From: an uncultured Lachnospiraceae bacterium
GTDB lineage: Bacteria > Bacillota > Clostridia > Lachnospirales > Lachnospiraceae
Direction: 5' to 3'
NCBI GenBank assembly: GCA_949840805.1
Contig: CATKXR010000002.1
Location: 99,029-163,028 of the forward strand
Length of the DNA stretch: 64,000 bases
Below are positions 35,128 to 42,474 of the stretch, one piece after another. Both the position numbers and the translations under genes were made by a program. The notes beneath the pieces are model-generated. The model saw nothing but the letters and a program-made list of their open reading frames with translations. It was not told the origin of the DNA and made no database searches. The first letter of the stretch is position 1. Every line of letters starts with the position of its first letter.

Positions 35128-35273
35128 GCCTGGGCTGTTACCAGTACCCCGGGAAACGCGCTCCCGCTCCGTGAAGAACGTAGCGGACGCTAAATTCACT
35201 GGGAAAACCATCCCAGTTCATTAAGCGCCGACGTTCTTCGAGGGTTCCCCGGGGTACGGGCAACAGCCCAGGC
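35128..35273. other. 146-nt imperfect palindrome / structured element
   Basis: The 5' arm GCCTGGGCTGTT (35128-35139) pairs with AACAGCCCAGGC (35262-35273). Inside it GTACCCCGGG pairs with CCCCGGGGTAC, and GAAGAACGT (35173-35181) with ACGTTCTTC (35231-35239). CGCTAAATTCACTGGGA pairs with TCCCAGTTCATTAAGCG (14 of 17), closed by a small loop near 35204. No open frame covers it. It could be a structured RNA or a small non-autonomous mobile element. The rest of 34980-35489 holds no gene I can support; TATACT at 35367 may be the -10 box of the next gene. Confidence 0.7.
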
Positions 35274-35489
35274 TGCGTTATCGGCCACTCCGGGAATTGC
35301 AACCCATTGGGGTAAGTTTATGAAAATTTTTGAAAAGCTTTACTGGTGTTTTGTGCGATATTAGAGTATACTTAGATTATGGGTTCCTGACAAAGTGAAG
35401 CTGCCGGGAATCTGTATCTTCCAGTTTTTGGCGCGGCTTTAAGAAGCGGCTGTGCCAGATTTACACCATATTTACAGGAGGGCAACATT

Positions 35490-35903
35490 ATGCCAGTAGT
35501 TGAATCTTTAATTCGTTCGGAAGCAGACGGGACTATCAGTTTTGGGAATTACAAATTACCCACCAAATCCAAGCTCCAGGATTTCGAGCATGATGGAGAT
35601 TCCTATAAGATCAAGACTTTTTATGAGATCACCAAGTTGGAGAGGAATGGCATGTTCGTCTATGAGTCCGTGCCGGGGACAACGGTGGAGCATTTTTCGG
35701 TGAACAATGACGGAGTGGAATTTGTGGTGGAAGGTGACAAGGATGCGCAGATCACCATCCAGTTGGAGGATGATACGGAGTATGAGGTTTTTGTCGACGA
35801 CGCGGCGGTAGGCGGCATGAAGACCAATATGAGCGGGAAGCTGATGGCGAGCGTGGAGCTGAATGAAGGCGTGGGAAGCCATGTGAAGGTCGTGAAGCGG
35901 TAA
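35490..35903 (+). CDS. Small conserved protein of unknown function (Lachnospiraceae type)
   Basis: A 137-residue beta-rich acidic protein with no signal peptide, membrane helix or Cys. Features include SFGNYKLPTKSK near the N-terminus, the segment FVYESVPGTTVEHF and a C-terminal VKVVKR. From memory, close relatives in Lachnospiraceae are sometimes labelled 'endosialidase', but I see no catalytic motif that supports this. GGAGGG precedes the ATG. It lies upstream of radA and after the palindrome; a role is unknown. Confidence 0.75.
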   Translation: MPVVESLIRSEADGTISFGNYKLPTKSKLQDFEHDGDSYKIKTFYEITKLERNGMFVYESVPGTTVEHFSVNNDGVEFVVEGDKDAQITIQLEDDTEYEVFVDDAAVGGMKTNMSGKLMASVELNEGVGSHVKVVKR

Positions 35904-35994
35904 AAGGCCGTATTGGGAAGCAGGCGGCGTGAGAAGCCGAAGAAAGCAAAGAAAAGCAGAAAAGCCATAGATGGCGGAAGGGCGGCAGATACAT

Positions 35995-37365
35995 ATGGCG
36001 AAGGCCAGGACTACAGCATTTTTTTGTAAGGAGTGCGGATATGAATCTGCCAAGTGGACAGGGCAGTGTCCGTCATGCCGGGAGTGGAACACGATGGTCG
36101 AGGAGCCGGTGGCAAAGAAGGCTTCGGACCGGCGGGCTGTTGTGCGGGAAGGCGTGAAGAAGACAGCCCGTCCCGTAAAGCTGTCGGAGGTATCCATTGA
36201 AGACCAGGACCGGATATCAACAGGATACCGGGAGCTGGACCGGGTATTGGGGAGCGGCATTGTCGCCGGCTCCCTGGTTCTGGTCGGAGGAGATCCGGGG
36301 ATTGGGAAATCCACGCTTCTTCTGCAGGTCTGCAGGAACTTAGCGGCAGACGGCCATAAAGTATTGTATATTTCAGGAGAAGAGTCCTTAAAGCAGATCA
36401 AGCTGCGGGCCAACAGGATCGGGGAGATCACGGGGGAACTGCTGTTTTTGTGCGAGACGAACCTGGATGATATTGAAGAGGCGATCCGGGAAACCAAGCC
36501 GGAGACCGTAATTATTGATTCGATCCAGACCATGTACCGGGAAGATGTGACATCCGCCCCGGGGAGCGTAAGCCAGGTAAGGGAATCTACCAATATCCTG
36601 CTGCAGATCGCCAAAGGCATGGGCATTTCCGTGTTCATAGTAGGGCATGTGACCAAGGAAGGCGTGGTGGCCGGCCCCCGGGTGCTGGAGCATATGGTGG
36701 ATACCGTGCTGTATTTCGAGGGGGAGCGCAATGCCTCCTACCGGATTTTACGCGGGGTAAAGAACAGGTTCGGTTCTACCAATGAGATCGGCGTTTTCGA
36801 GATGCAGGAACAGGGGCTCTCGGAGGTGGAGAATCCGTCCGAATACCTTTTAAGCGGCCGGCCCAAAGAGGCGTCCGGGGCGGTAGTTGCCTGTTCCCTG
36901 GAAGGGACACGGCCTATTCTCCTGGAGGTTCAGGCGTTGGTGGCGCAGACGAATTTCGGTATGGCCAGACGGACGGCGGCCGGCACGGATTACAACCGGG
37001 TGAATCTTTTAATGGCAGTGCTGGAGAAGCGGTGCCATTACGAAATGTCGCGGTACGACGCCTATGTGAACATTGCAGGCGGTGTGCGGATGAATGAGCC
37101 GGCGCTGGATCTGGCCATTGTGCTGGCCCTGGTGTCCAGTTTAAAGGACCGTCCCGTGGACCCGAAATGTATTATTTTCGGGGAAGTAGGGCTGTCCGGA
37201 GAGGTGAGGGCGGTGTCCATGGCGGAACAGCGTGTCAGGGAAGCGGTAAAGCTGGGATTTGAGGCATGTATTCTTCCCCAGGTCTGTCTGGGAAAGATGA
37301 AAAAGGTCGAAGGCATCCGTCTGCTTGGGGTGAGGAATGTCCGGGAAGCCATCGGGCTGATTTAG
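35995..37365 (+). CDS. radA: DNA repair protein RadA
   Basis: A 456-residue RecA-like branch-migration protein. It has an N-terminal Cys4 zinc finger (FCKECGYESAKWTGQCPSC), Walker A GGDPGIGKST, the RadA motif KNRFGSTNEIG and a C-terminal Lon-protease-like domain (ALDLAIVLALVSS, GEVGLSGEVRAV). ATG 35995 gives the usual MAK start; an in-frame ATG at 35971 is possible. It processes recombination intermediates. Confidence 0.95.
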   Translation: MAKARTTAFFCKECGYESAKWTGQCPSCREWNTMVEEPVAKKASDRRAVVREGVKKTARPVKLSEVSIEDQDRISTGYRELDRVLGSGIVAGSLVLVGGDPGIGKSTLLLQVCRNLAADGHKVLYISGEESLKQIKLRANRIGEITGELLFLCETNLDDIEEAIRETKPETVIIDSIQTMYREDVTSAPGSVSQVRESTNILLQIAKGMGISVFIVGHVTKEGVVAGPRVLEHMVDTVLYFEGERNASYRILRGVKNRFGSTNEIGVFEMQEQGLSEVENPSEYLLSGRPKEASGAVVACSLEGTRPILLEVQALVAQTNFGMARRTAAGTDYNRVNLLMAVLEKRCHYEMSRYDAYVNIAGGVRMNEPALDLAIVLALVSSLKDRPVDPKCIIFGEVGLSGEVRAVSMAEQRVREAVKLGFEACILPQVCLGKMKKVEGIRLLGVRNVREAIGLI

Positions 37366-37384
37366 ATTCCTGCCGTCCTGCAGC

Positions 37385-37398
37385 CATGAGGGTACAAA
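37385..37398 (+). promoter_or_regulatory. Repeated upstream element, copy 2
   Basis: ATGAGGGTACAAAA, identical to the element at 28275-28290, about 35 bases before the YkuD gene. Confidence 0.35.
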
Positions 37399-37433
37399 AC
37401 TGCCGCGAAATCTCAGAGAAAGGAAAATAGGGT

Positions 37434-38279
37434 ATGAAGGTACAGAGGAGAAGCCTGGGAAAGATGGCGGCCGCCCTGGGGATCATGATGTCCGTGACGG
37501 GAATGGCGGCCATGGCAGAGAGTTCTCCGGTGATATGGATCGGGGAGGCGGCCAAGGAGGGCGGCGCCGTGGAGAATAAGGACAGCGTCCCTGTAAATCA
37601 GCCGGGACAGGGAGAGCCGGGCAGCCATCTCGGCCTGGATGTGACAAAGCTTTCGGAGGCAGCAGAAACCGACCAGATTGTGGTGGTGGCAGGTTCCGGA
37701 ATGGACAGCCCGTTTGTCCGGACGGCATATTTCAAGAAAGACGGGTCAGGGACCTGGCAGGAGGTGTTCTGCGTGTCCGGTTATTGCGGCCATAACGGAA
37801 TGTCCGTGGACAAAAGAGAGGGCGACCGCCGGACGCCTGTCGGCACTTTTGGTTTTGCAGAGGCTTTTGGCATTCTGCCGGATCCCGGCAGTGTGATACC
37901 CTACAAAAAGGTGGATAGGCATGATTTTTGGGTGGATGACAGCAGCAGCCTCTATTACAACCAGATGGTGAGCACCAGGCAGGTGGTTCCGGACTGGAAT
38001 TCGGCGGAGGCGCTGGCAAAGGTCGTCCCCTCATATCATTATGTGCTGGCATTGGACTATAATACCGCAAATCCCGTTCCGGGCAAAGGTTCCGCCATCT
38101 TTCTTCATGGGATTCATCCTGAAAAAACATGGACGGAAGGGTGTATTGCCATTCCCGAGGAGCGGGTAAAACAGTTGCTGCAGGAATTGAAGGCAGGGGC
38201 AAAGATTGTGATCCTGCCGGAGCTGCCTCAGGCGGAGCCGGAAACAGATATCCGTGAGCCAAATGATTTGCCAACATAG
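37434..38279 (+). CDS. Exported L,D-transpeptidase (YkuD) family protein
   Basis: A 281-residue protein with a signal peptide (residues 1-29, cleavage near AMAES) and a YkuD domain in the C-terminal half. The catalytic segment reads FLHGIHPEKTWTEGCIAIP: the His and nucleophilic Cys are present, while the common S-H-G-C-I-R core reads T-E-G-C-I-A. DRRTPVGTF precedes it as in the family. It is likely to crosslink peptidoglycan 3-3 or trim it outside the cell. The 14-base element shared with the surface-protein gene lies upstream; a terminator follows. Confidence 0.82.
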   Translation: MKVQRRSLGKMAAALGIMMSVTGMAAMAESSPVIWIGEAAKEGGAVENKDSVPVNQPGQGEPGSHLGLDVTKLSEAAETDQIVVVAGSGMDSPFVRTAYFKKDGSGTWQEVFCVSGYCGHNGMSVDKREGDRRTPVGTFGFAEAFGILPDPGSVIPYKKVDRHDFWVDDSSSLYYNQMVSTRQVVPDWNSAEALAKVVPSYHYVLALDYNTANPVPGKGSAIFLHGIHPEKTWTEGCIAIPEERVKQLLQELKAGAKIVILPELPQAEPETDIREPNDLPT

Positions 38280-38315
38280 TTCCCGTCTTTCCATAAATAC
38301 ATCGAATCGCATACC

Positions 38316-38348
38316 GGCTGTCAGGAAGACCTGGCAGCCAGTTTTTTT
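38316..38348 (+). terminator. Terminator after the YkuD gene
   Basis: GGCTGTCAGG (38316-38325), loop AAGA, CCTGGCAGCC (38330-38339) and a run of seven T. It overlaps the last codons of the convergent minus-strand gene. Confidence 0.85.
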
Positions 38349-38608
38349 GCAAGAAACCGAAGGGCTTCTAATTTCTTTTTTTCTTCCGGGGACATCCCGG
38401 AAGTTAAGACAGAGGCCAAAAGCTCTGTTTCCGTGTCAGAGAAGCGGATGCCTTTCTGGGCGGCATCTGCCTGCATGGATATAAAGGCCGGAAGGATCTG
38501 GTCTTTTGGCAGGCTGGCAATCCGGCTGGCAAACGCAGTGAGATAATCCAGCTTTGCCGGTTCCATCTGTCTGAGCCTGGGATCCTGTTTCCAGTTTTCT
38601 GAGGTCAT
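38321..38608 (-). CDS. Small hypothetical protein
   Basis: A 95-residue helical, charged protein (LDYLTAFASRIASLPKDQIL; EEKKKLEALRFLAKKL). GGAG lies before its ATG. It is the second gene of a two-gene minus-strand unit with 38656-38997, 47 bp apart. No domain is recognised. Similar acidic helical proteins with a SPEEKKKLE turn recur in Clostridia, but I cannot name a family. Confidence 0.7.
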   Translation of the reverse strand: MTSENWKQDPRLRQMEPAKLDYLTAFASRIASLPKDQILPAFISMQADAAQKGIRFSDTETELLASVLTSGMSPEEKKKLEALRFLAKKLAARSS

Positions 38609-38655
38609 AAAGGGCTCCTTTCTGTTTTACCCATGGATATCTGCTGGACAGACGG

Positions 38656-38997
38656 TCAGGTCGAAGCCTGCATGGCCTGCAGCATGATCTGGAGGTTTTC
38701 AATCATTTCGATCAGTTCCTGTTCTCTTGGGCTGGCATAGGGCTTGATCGCCTGCAGCATTTCCACGGTTGAAGCTTTCCGTTCTCCTTCGCGGCCGATG
38801 CTCATGGCCGATACCTCCCCTCCGGAAAACAGGCTCATCGTGCGGTTCAGCTCCTGCAATTTGATCATCATGGATAAAAAACGCTGGACGGGCTGCTGCA
38901 TATAGGGAATCGCCGCTTTGACCATCTGCAGGTGGGGGTCTGCAAGCATATGGTCAAAATCGGTCAGACGGACATCGGCTGTCGTTTCGTCGTTCAT
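38656..38997 (-). CDS. Small hypothetical protein
   Basis: A 113-residue Met-rich helical protein (MLADPHLQMVKAAIPYMQQP; EMLQAIKPYASPREQEL). TAAGGAG sits six bases before ATG 38997, so longer in-frame starts up to 39144 are unlikely. It is followed by the other small minus-strand gene, probably in one transcript. Function unknown. Confidence 0.7.
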   Translation of the reverse strand: MNDETTADVRLTDFDHMLADPHLQMVKAAIPYMQQPVQRFLSMMIKLQELNRTMSLFSGGEVSAMSIGREGERKASTVEMLQAIKPYASPREQELIEMIENLQIMLQAMQAST

Positions 38998-39178
38998 AGA
39001 CGGCTCCTTAACATTTTTGAAACAATATATGCAGGATTCAAGGAAATCATACCATCTGCATATATTATCTTTATCGGAAGAAAAAACAGCAGGGAATCCG
39101 GACGGCCGGACAGTCCCGGAAAAATGAAAAGAGCCGTAGGGCATGATGTGTATATATGAACGGAGATTGGAGGAAAAT

Positions 39179-39343
39179 ATGGCTACAAGATTGATTATAG
39201 AAGGAAATGCAGTTTACGAGATTGACGAGGACTGCCAGGAATATCAGAGAAAAGTAAACGGAACAAAAAAACGTCTGCGGCGTCAGGAGTGCAGAGGAAG
39301 TTCTTCTGGCGATAACGCGGCAGGAGAGAAATACGGCAGATAA
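39179..39343 (+). CDS. Small conserved-looking protein
   Basis: A 54-residue protein starting MATRLIIEGNAVYEIDEDC and ending in a basic, Ser/Gly-rich tail. GGAGG lies before ATG 39179; the longer frame from 39143 has no site. A near-perfect terminator follows 96 bases downstream. Function unknown. Confidence 0.6.
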   Translation: MATRLIIEGNAVYEIDEDCQEYQRKVNGTKKRLRRQECRGSSSGDNAAGEKYGR

Positions 39344-39438
39344 CCCGTTATGGTTTACTGCTTCCCGGCGGGTAATAACTATAATTCCACAATATGCAAA
39401 GAAAATAAGGGGATGTAGGGAAACAGATAGTTCTAAAA

Positions 39439-39486
39439 CAGAGCGGCTGAGATTCGGAGCGAATCTCAGCCGCTCTGAACTTTTTT
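39439..39486 (+). terminator. Very long perfect terminator hairpin
   Basis: CAGAGCGGCTGAGATTCG (39439-39456), loop GAG, CGAATCTCAGCCGCTCTG (39460-39477), then six T (39481-39486). An A-run before the stem makes it potentially bidirectional. 39487-39668 holds no gene I can support. Confidence 0.88.
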
Positions 39487-39668
39487 ACAAAATTAAATTT
39501 TTTCAAAATCGCTTTCGAATCTCTGGTGAATAAAGCTGCTGAAAGAGCGCGCAAGAAGATTGTGACGGATGTCGAAAATGAAGCTGCCGGATTCGAGGGA
39601 TCTATAACAGAGGCATTCCGCTTCTTTGAAAGAGGACGGTGCATTATAGGGTGAAACGGAAAAAACAG

Positions 39669-39695
39669 AAAGGCCCCCTTAGAAAAGGGGGCAAA
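39669..39695 (-). terminator. Terminator of the Cys/Gly-rich protein gene
   Basis: GCCCCCTT (39673-39680), loop AGAA, AAGGGGGC (39685-39692). Read on the minus strand it ends eight bases after the stop of the gene at 39701; the T-rich tail is imperfect. Confidence 0.6.
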
Positions 39696-39700
39696 AGGTT

Positions 39701-39934
39701 TTAGCAGAAGAACCCGCCATTGCCGCAGCAGCAGAGCAGAAGAATAATCCAGATCCAGTCACAGCCAAAGCCGTTTACGCAGCCAAAGCTGCCGTTATGT
39801 TCACACCCGCATCCGTTGTTGCCGCCGCAGCAGCACAGGATCAGGATCAGCCAGATGATATTGCACCCGTTTCCTCCTCCGTTGCAATTACAATTGCAGT
39901 CACAGCCGCAGTTTGTTGCTGCCAAATCACTCAT
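39701..39934 (-). CDS. Cys/Gly/Asn-rich small protein ('chorion-like high-cysteine' family)
   Basis: A 77-residue protein of low complexity with about 17 Cys. Two tandem modules each pair a Cys/Asn/Gly-rich loop with a hydrophobic run ending in a Cys triplet (IIWLILILCCCGG and WIWIILLLCCCGN). A GGAGG site precedes its ATG. Proteins of this pattern are common in Lachnospiraceae and, from memory, are often labelled 'chorion class high-cysteine HCB protein 13', a label carried over from insect eggshell proteins. The real function is unknown; metal binding or disulfide-linked membrane association are possibilities. Confidence 0.8.
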   Translation of the reverse strand: MSDLAATNCGCDCNCNCNGGGNGCNIIWLILILCCCGGNNGCGCEHNGSFGCVNGFGCDWIWIILLLCCCGNGGFFC

Positions 39935-40139
39935 ACCAGTTCCTCCAAAAATTATTTACAATCCATCATATGTCAGGCTGCATGTCACAGTTTCCGGTTT
40001 TTTGAAAAGTTTGCGGAAAGTTTTTTTAACGGAGGGCCGGAATGCCCTGCAGTATGCCGGACCAAAAAGATAATTGTGATAAATGGCAAAAAAAATGAAA
40101 ATATTTATGTAAAAATCTAATTCCTTTTTTGGCAAAGTA

Positions 40140-40148
40140 TGTTATACT
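40140..40148 (+). promoter_or_regulatory. Extended -10 promoter of the VanW gene
   Basis: TG-T-TATACT (40140-40148); no good -35 box is visible. The remainder of 39935-40257 shows nothing else I can support. Confidence 0.5.
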
Positions 40149-40257
40149 CATAGAGATGTATTTTTCCGCGCGTTTTTGCGTGAAGTCCGGCGAAGTACAT
40201 CGGCTTTTAAGGGGCATGTATTCCTATGGAATTTAATATAGAAAACGGGTGATAAAC

Positions 40258-42201
40258 ATGAGCAGGTATGATGAAGGACAGATGTATGGTGGGAGCCACT
40301 CCAGGGCAAAGAGCGGCTCCAGGGGGAAAAGCAGCAGTTCATCCAGAAGCAGGGCCGGTTCCGGTTCCCGAAGCCAGGTTCCAAGGGGCGCTACGTCCAG
40401 GACGGGCGCTTCCCGCAGCACATCCGCAAGGAGTTCTTCCGGAGGCAGGAGCACATCTGGCAGGAGCGGCAGCCGTTACGGAAGTTCCGGCCATGGGCGC
40501 GGCCACGGGAAGCACAGGCGGGAGGATGATTTCAAGAAGCTTGCCGCTGGCGGCGTGCTTTTGATCGTGGCCATTACCCTGATCGTATTTTTTATAAAAG
40601 GCATGGATAAAAACGTGAAGGAGACGGAAAGCGAGACGGAGGCCACCACCACTGTCCCCGAGACCGAACTTCAGAAGGAAGTCCTGGTGGATGGGGTGGA
40701 TATTACCGGAATGTCAAGGGAAGAGGCCAGGGAGGCCATTCTTAAGAATTATCCATGGGCTATGACCGTCACCTGGCAGGAGGAGACCTTTGAGGTGGCA
40801 GACCTGATGGGAGGCAAGGTAGACGCCCTTTTGACAGAGATCTATGCCGGAGAACCGAAGGAAAAGTATTCCCTGGATACGGACGGACTGGAGGAAGCGG
40901 CGGAGGAGGAGGCGGCCAAAGCAGCGGCCAAATGGGATAAGGCGGCCAAAAACGGGTCCATTTCCAGCTATGACAAAGCCACGGATAAATTTCTCTTTAC
41001 CGGGGCGGAGCAGGGCCAGGCCTTAGACCAGGAGAAACTTGCCAAAGATATTTTGGATGCCGTGAAAAAGAAGGATTTTGACGCAGAGCTTACGGCGGTG
41101 ATGAATACGGTGGAACCGGAATTCAGCGAGGAGACGGCAAAAGAGAAGTATAAGACCATTGCCTCCTTTACCACCAAAACCACCTCCAACAGCAAGCGCA
41201 ATACCAATGTAAAACTTTCAGCAGAGGCGATCAACGGCACGATTTTACAGCCCGGGCAGGAATTCTCCTTTAATGATACCGTAGGGCAGAGAACGGAAGC
41301 CAAGGGATATAAAGGGGCAGCCGCCTACAACAACGGGGAAGTGGTGGAAGAGATCGGAGGCGGCGTGTGCCAGACCTCCTCTACCCTGTACAACGCGGTG
41401 GTGAAGGCAGGGCTTAAGACCACAAAGCGTCAGTCCCACACCTATGAGCCTTCTTATGTAACTCCCGGAACCGATGCCACGGTAAGCTGGAACGGGCCGG
41501 ATTATAAGTTTGTAAACAACTCCAGCGCGGCTATCGGAATCCGGGCCAGGTATTCGGATCAGACCGTGACCGTGTCCATATACGGCGTACCGGTTTTAGA
41601 AGAGGGTGTGACCCATTCCTTAAAATCACAGAAGATCAAGGACCTGGATCCACCGGCTCCCACCTATGAGGAGGATCCGACCTTAGAGCCGGGAGTAGAG
41701 AAGCAGAAAAGCGGCGGAAGCAGGGGAAGCAGGTGGGAGACCCGTCTGATCGTCAAGAAGGGCGATGAAATCATAAGCCAGGATGTGGATCATGCTGTAA
41801 CCTATAAAGGCCATGCGCCTGTAATCCTGCGCAACACCACAGGTACCGTGGCTGCCACGGAATCGGCGCCCGACGAGAGTACCATTGATCCGAACCAGGC
41901 CACATCGATTGCGCCGGAGGGCGCCGGGGACGGATTCATCCAGCCGGAGAGCAGCGCCGGAAACGGCCCTGGCGGCGGTACGGGCAACAACAGCGGAGTC
42001 TCGGCAGGCGGTCCCGGCGGGCAGGGGAGCGGCGGCAATGCCGTAGGCGAAGGCCCCGGAGGGGGCGGCTCCGTAACGCCCCCATCGTCTCAGGCTCCGG
42101 CACCTACTACCGCGCCGGCCCAGCCGTCACCGGATGCAGGAGCGGGAGCAGGAACCCAGACCAATGTTCCTCCCATTGTGGCTCCCATGCCGGGGAACTG
42201 A
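40258..42201 (+). CDS. VanW-family membrane-anchored envelope protein
   Basis: A 647-residue protein. A long basic Ser/Gly/Arg-rich cytoplasmic N-terminus (1-95) precedes one membrane helix (AAGGVLLIVAITLIVFFI, about 100-118). A Thr/Glu-rich stalk, a peptidoglycan-binding-like region with the GVDITGMSREEA repeat start, and the VanW domain (about 310-440; LQPGQEFSFNDTVG, EEIGGGVCQTSSTLYNA) follow. A G5-like segment and a Gly/Pro/Ala-rich tail end it. VanW proteins are tied to cell-wall function but their reaction is not known. ATG 40258 is favoured by GGTGAT; GTG 40249 is the alternative. The low-complexity N- and C-termini are unusually long. Confidence 0.82.
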   Translation: MSRYDEGQMYGGSHSRAKSGSRGKSSSSSRSRAGSGSRSQVPRGATSRTGASRSTSARSSSGGRSTSGRSGSRYGSSGHGRGHGKHRREDDFKKLAAGGVLLIVAITLIVFFIKGMDKNVKETESETEATTTVPETELQKEVLVDGVDITGMSREEAREAILKNYPWAMTVTWQEETFEVADLMGGKVDALLTEIYAGEPKEKYSLDTDGLEEAAEEEAAKAAAKWDKAAKNGSISSYDKATDKFLFTGAEQGQALDQEKLAKDILDAVKKKDFDAELTAVMNTVEPEFSEETAKEKYKTIASFTTKTTSNSKRNTNVKLSAEAINGTILQPGQEFSFNDTVGQRTEAKGYKGAAAYNNGEVVEEIGGGVCQTSSTLYNAVVKAGLKTTKRQSHTYEPSYVTPGTDATVSWNGPDYKFVNNSSAAIGIRARYSDQTVTVSIYGVPVLEEGVTHSLKSQKIKDLDPPAPTYEEDPTLEPGVEKQKSGGSRGSRWETRLIVKKGDEIISQDVDHAVTYKGHAPVILRNTTGTVAATESAPDESTIDPNQATSIAPEGAGDGFIQPESSAGNGPGGGTGNNSGVSAGGPGGQGSGGNAVGEGPGGGGSVTPPSSQAPAPTTAPAQPSPDAGAGAGTQTNVPPIVAPMPGN

Positions 42202-42296
42202 CAGAAAGACAGCCGTTCCCATGGCTTTTTACAGCCATGCGAAAAGGACATTTCCCAAGATTTTACAGATTTTTGGCATTTTCAACAAAGCAGGAA

Positions 42297-42337
42297 AAGG
42301 AGGGATCCCCGGATACCGTGGATCTCTCCTTTTTTTC
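42297..42337 (+). terminator. Terminator after the VanW gene
   Basis: GGAGGGATCC (42299-42308) pairs with GGATCTCTCC (42320-42329) with one G-U pair; eight T follow. Confidence 0.8.
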
Positions 42338-42380
42338 TGTATTGTATGAGAAATAATACGTGATTTTTCTTGTTTTCGTA

Positions 42381-42409
42381 TTTGCAAAATGATAAAAAGT
42401 TGCTATAAT
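42381..42409 (+). promoter_or_regulatory. Promoter of the pyruvate:ferredoxin oxidoreductase gene
   Basis: TTTGCA (42381-42386), 17 bp, and an extended -10 TGC-TATAAT (42401-42409). Confidence 0.8.
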
Positions 42410-42474
42410 AGATATCAGGGTTCCGGGGTCTTTTCCGGAACAAGCAATATTCACATTTGTAGGAGGAAAACCAA

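Noticed and set aside
39348..39644. 98-codon minus-strand frame over the same region
   Set aside because: It crosses the perfect terminator hairpin, has odd composition and no ribosome site.
39451..39654. Plus-strand open stretch after the long terminator reading ESLVNKAAERARKKIV and on to a stop near 39654
   Set aside because: It looks protein-like in composition but has no start codon with a ribosome site and begins inside a terminator hairpin. It could be a gene relic, but nothing supports translation.
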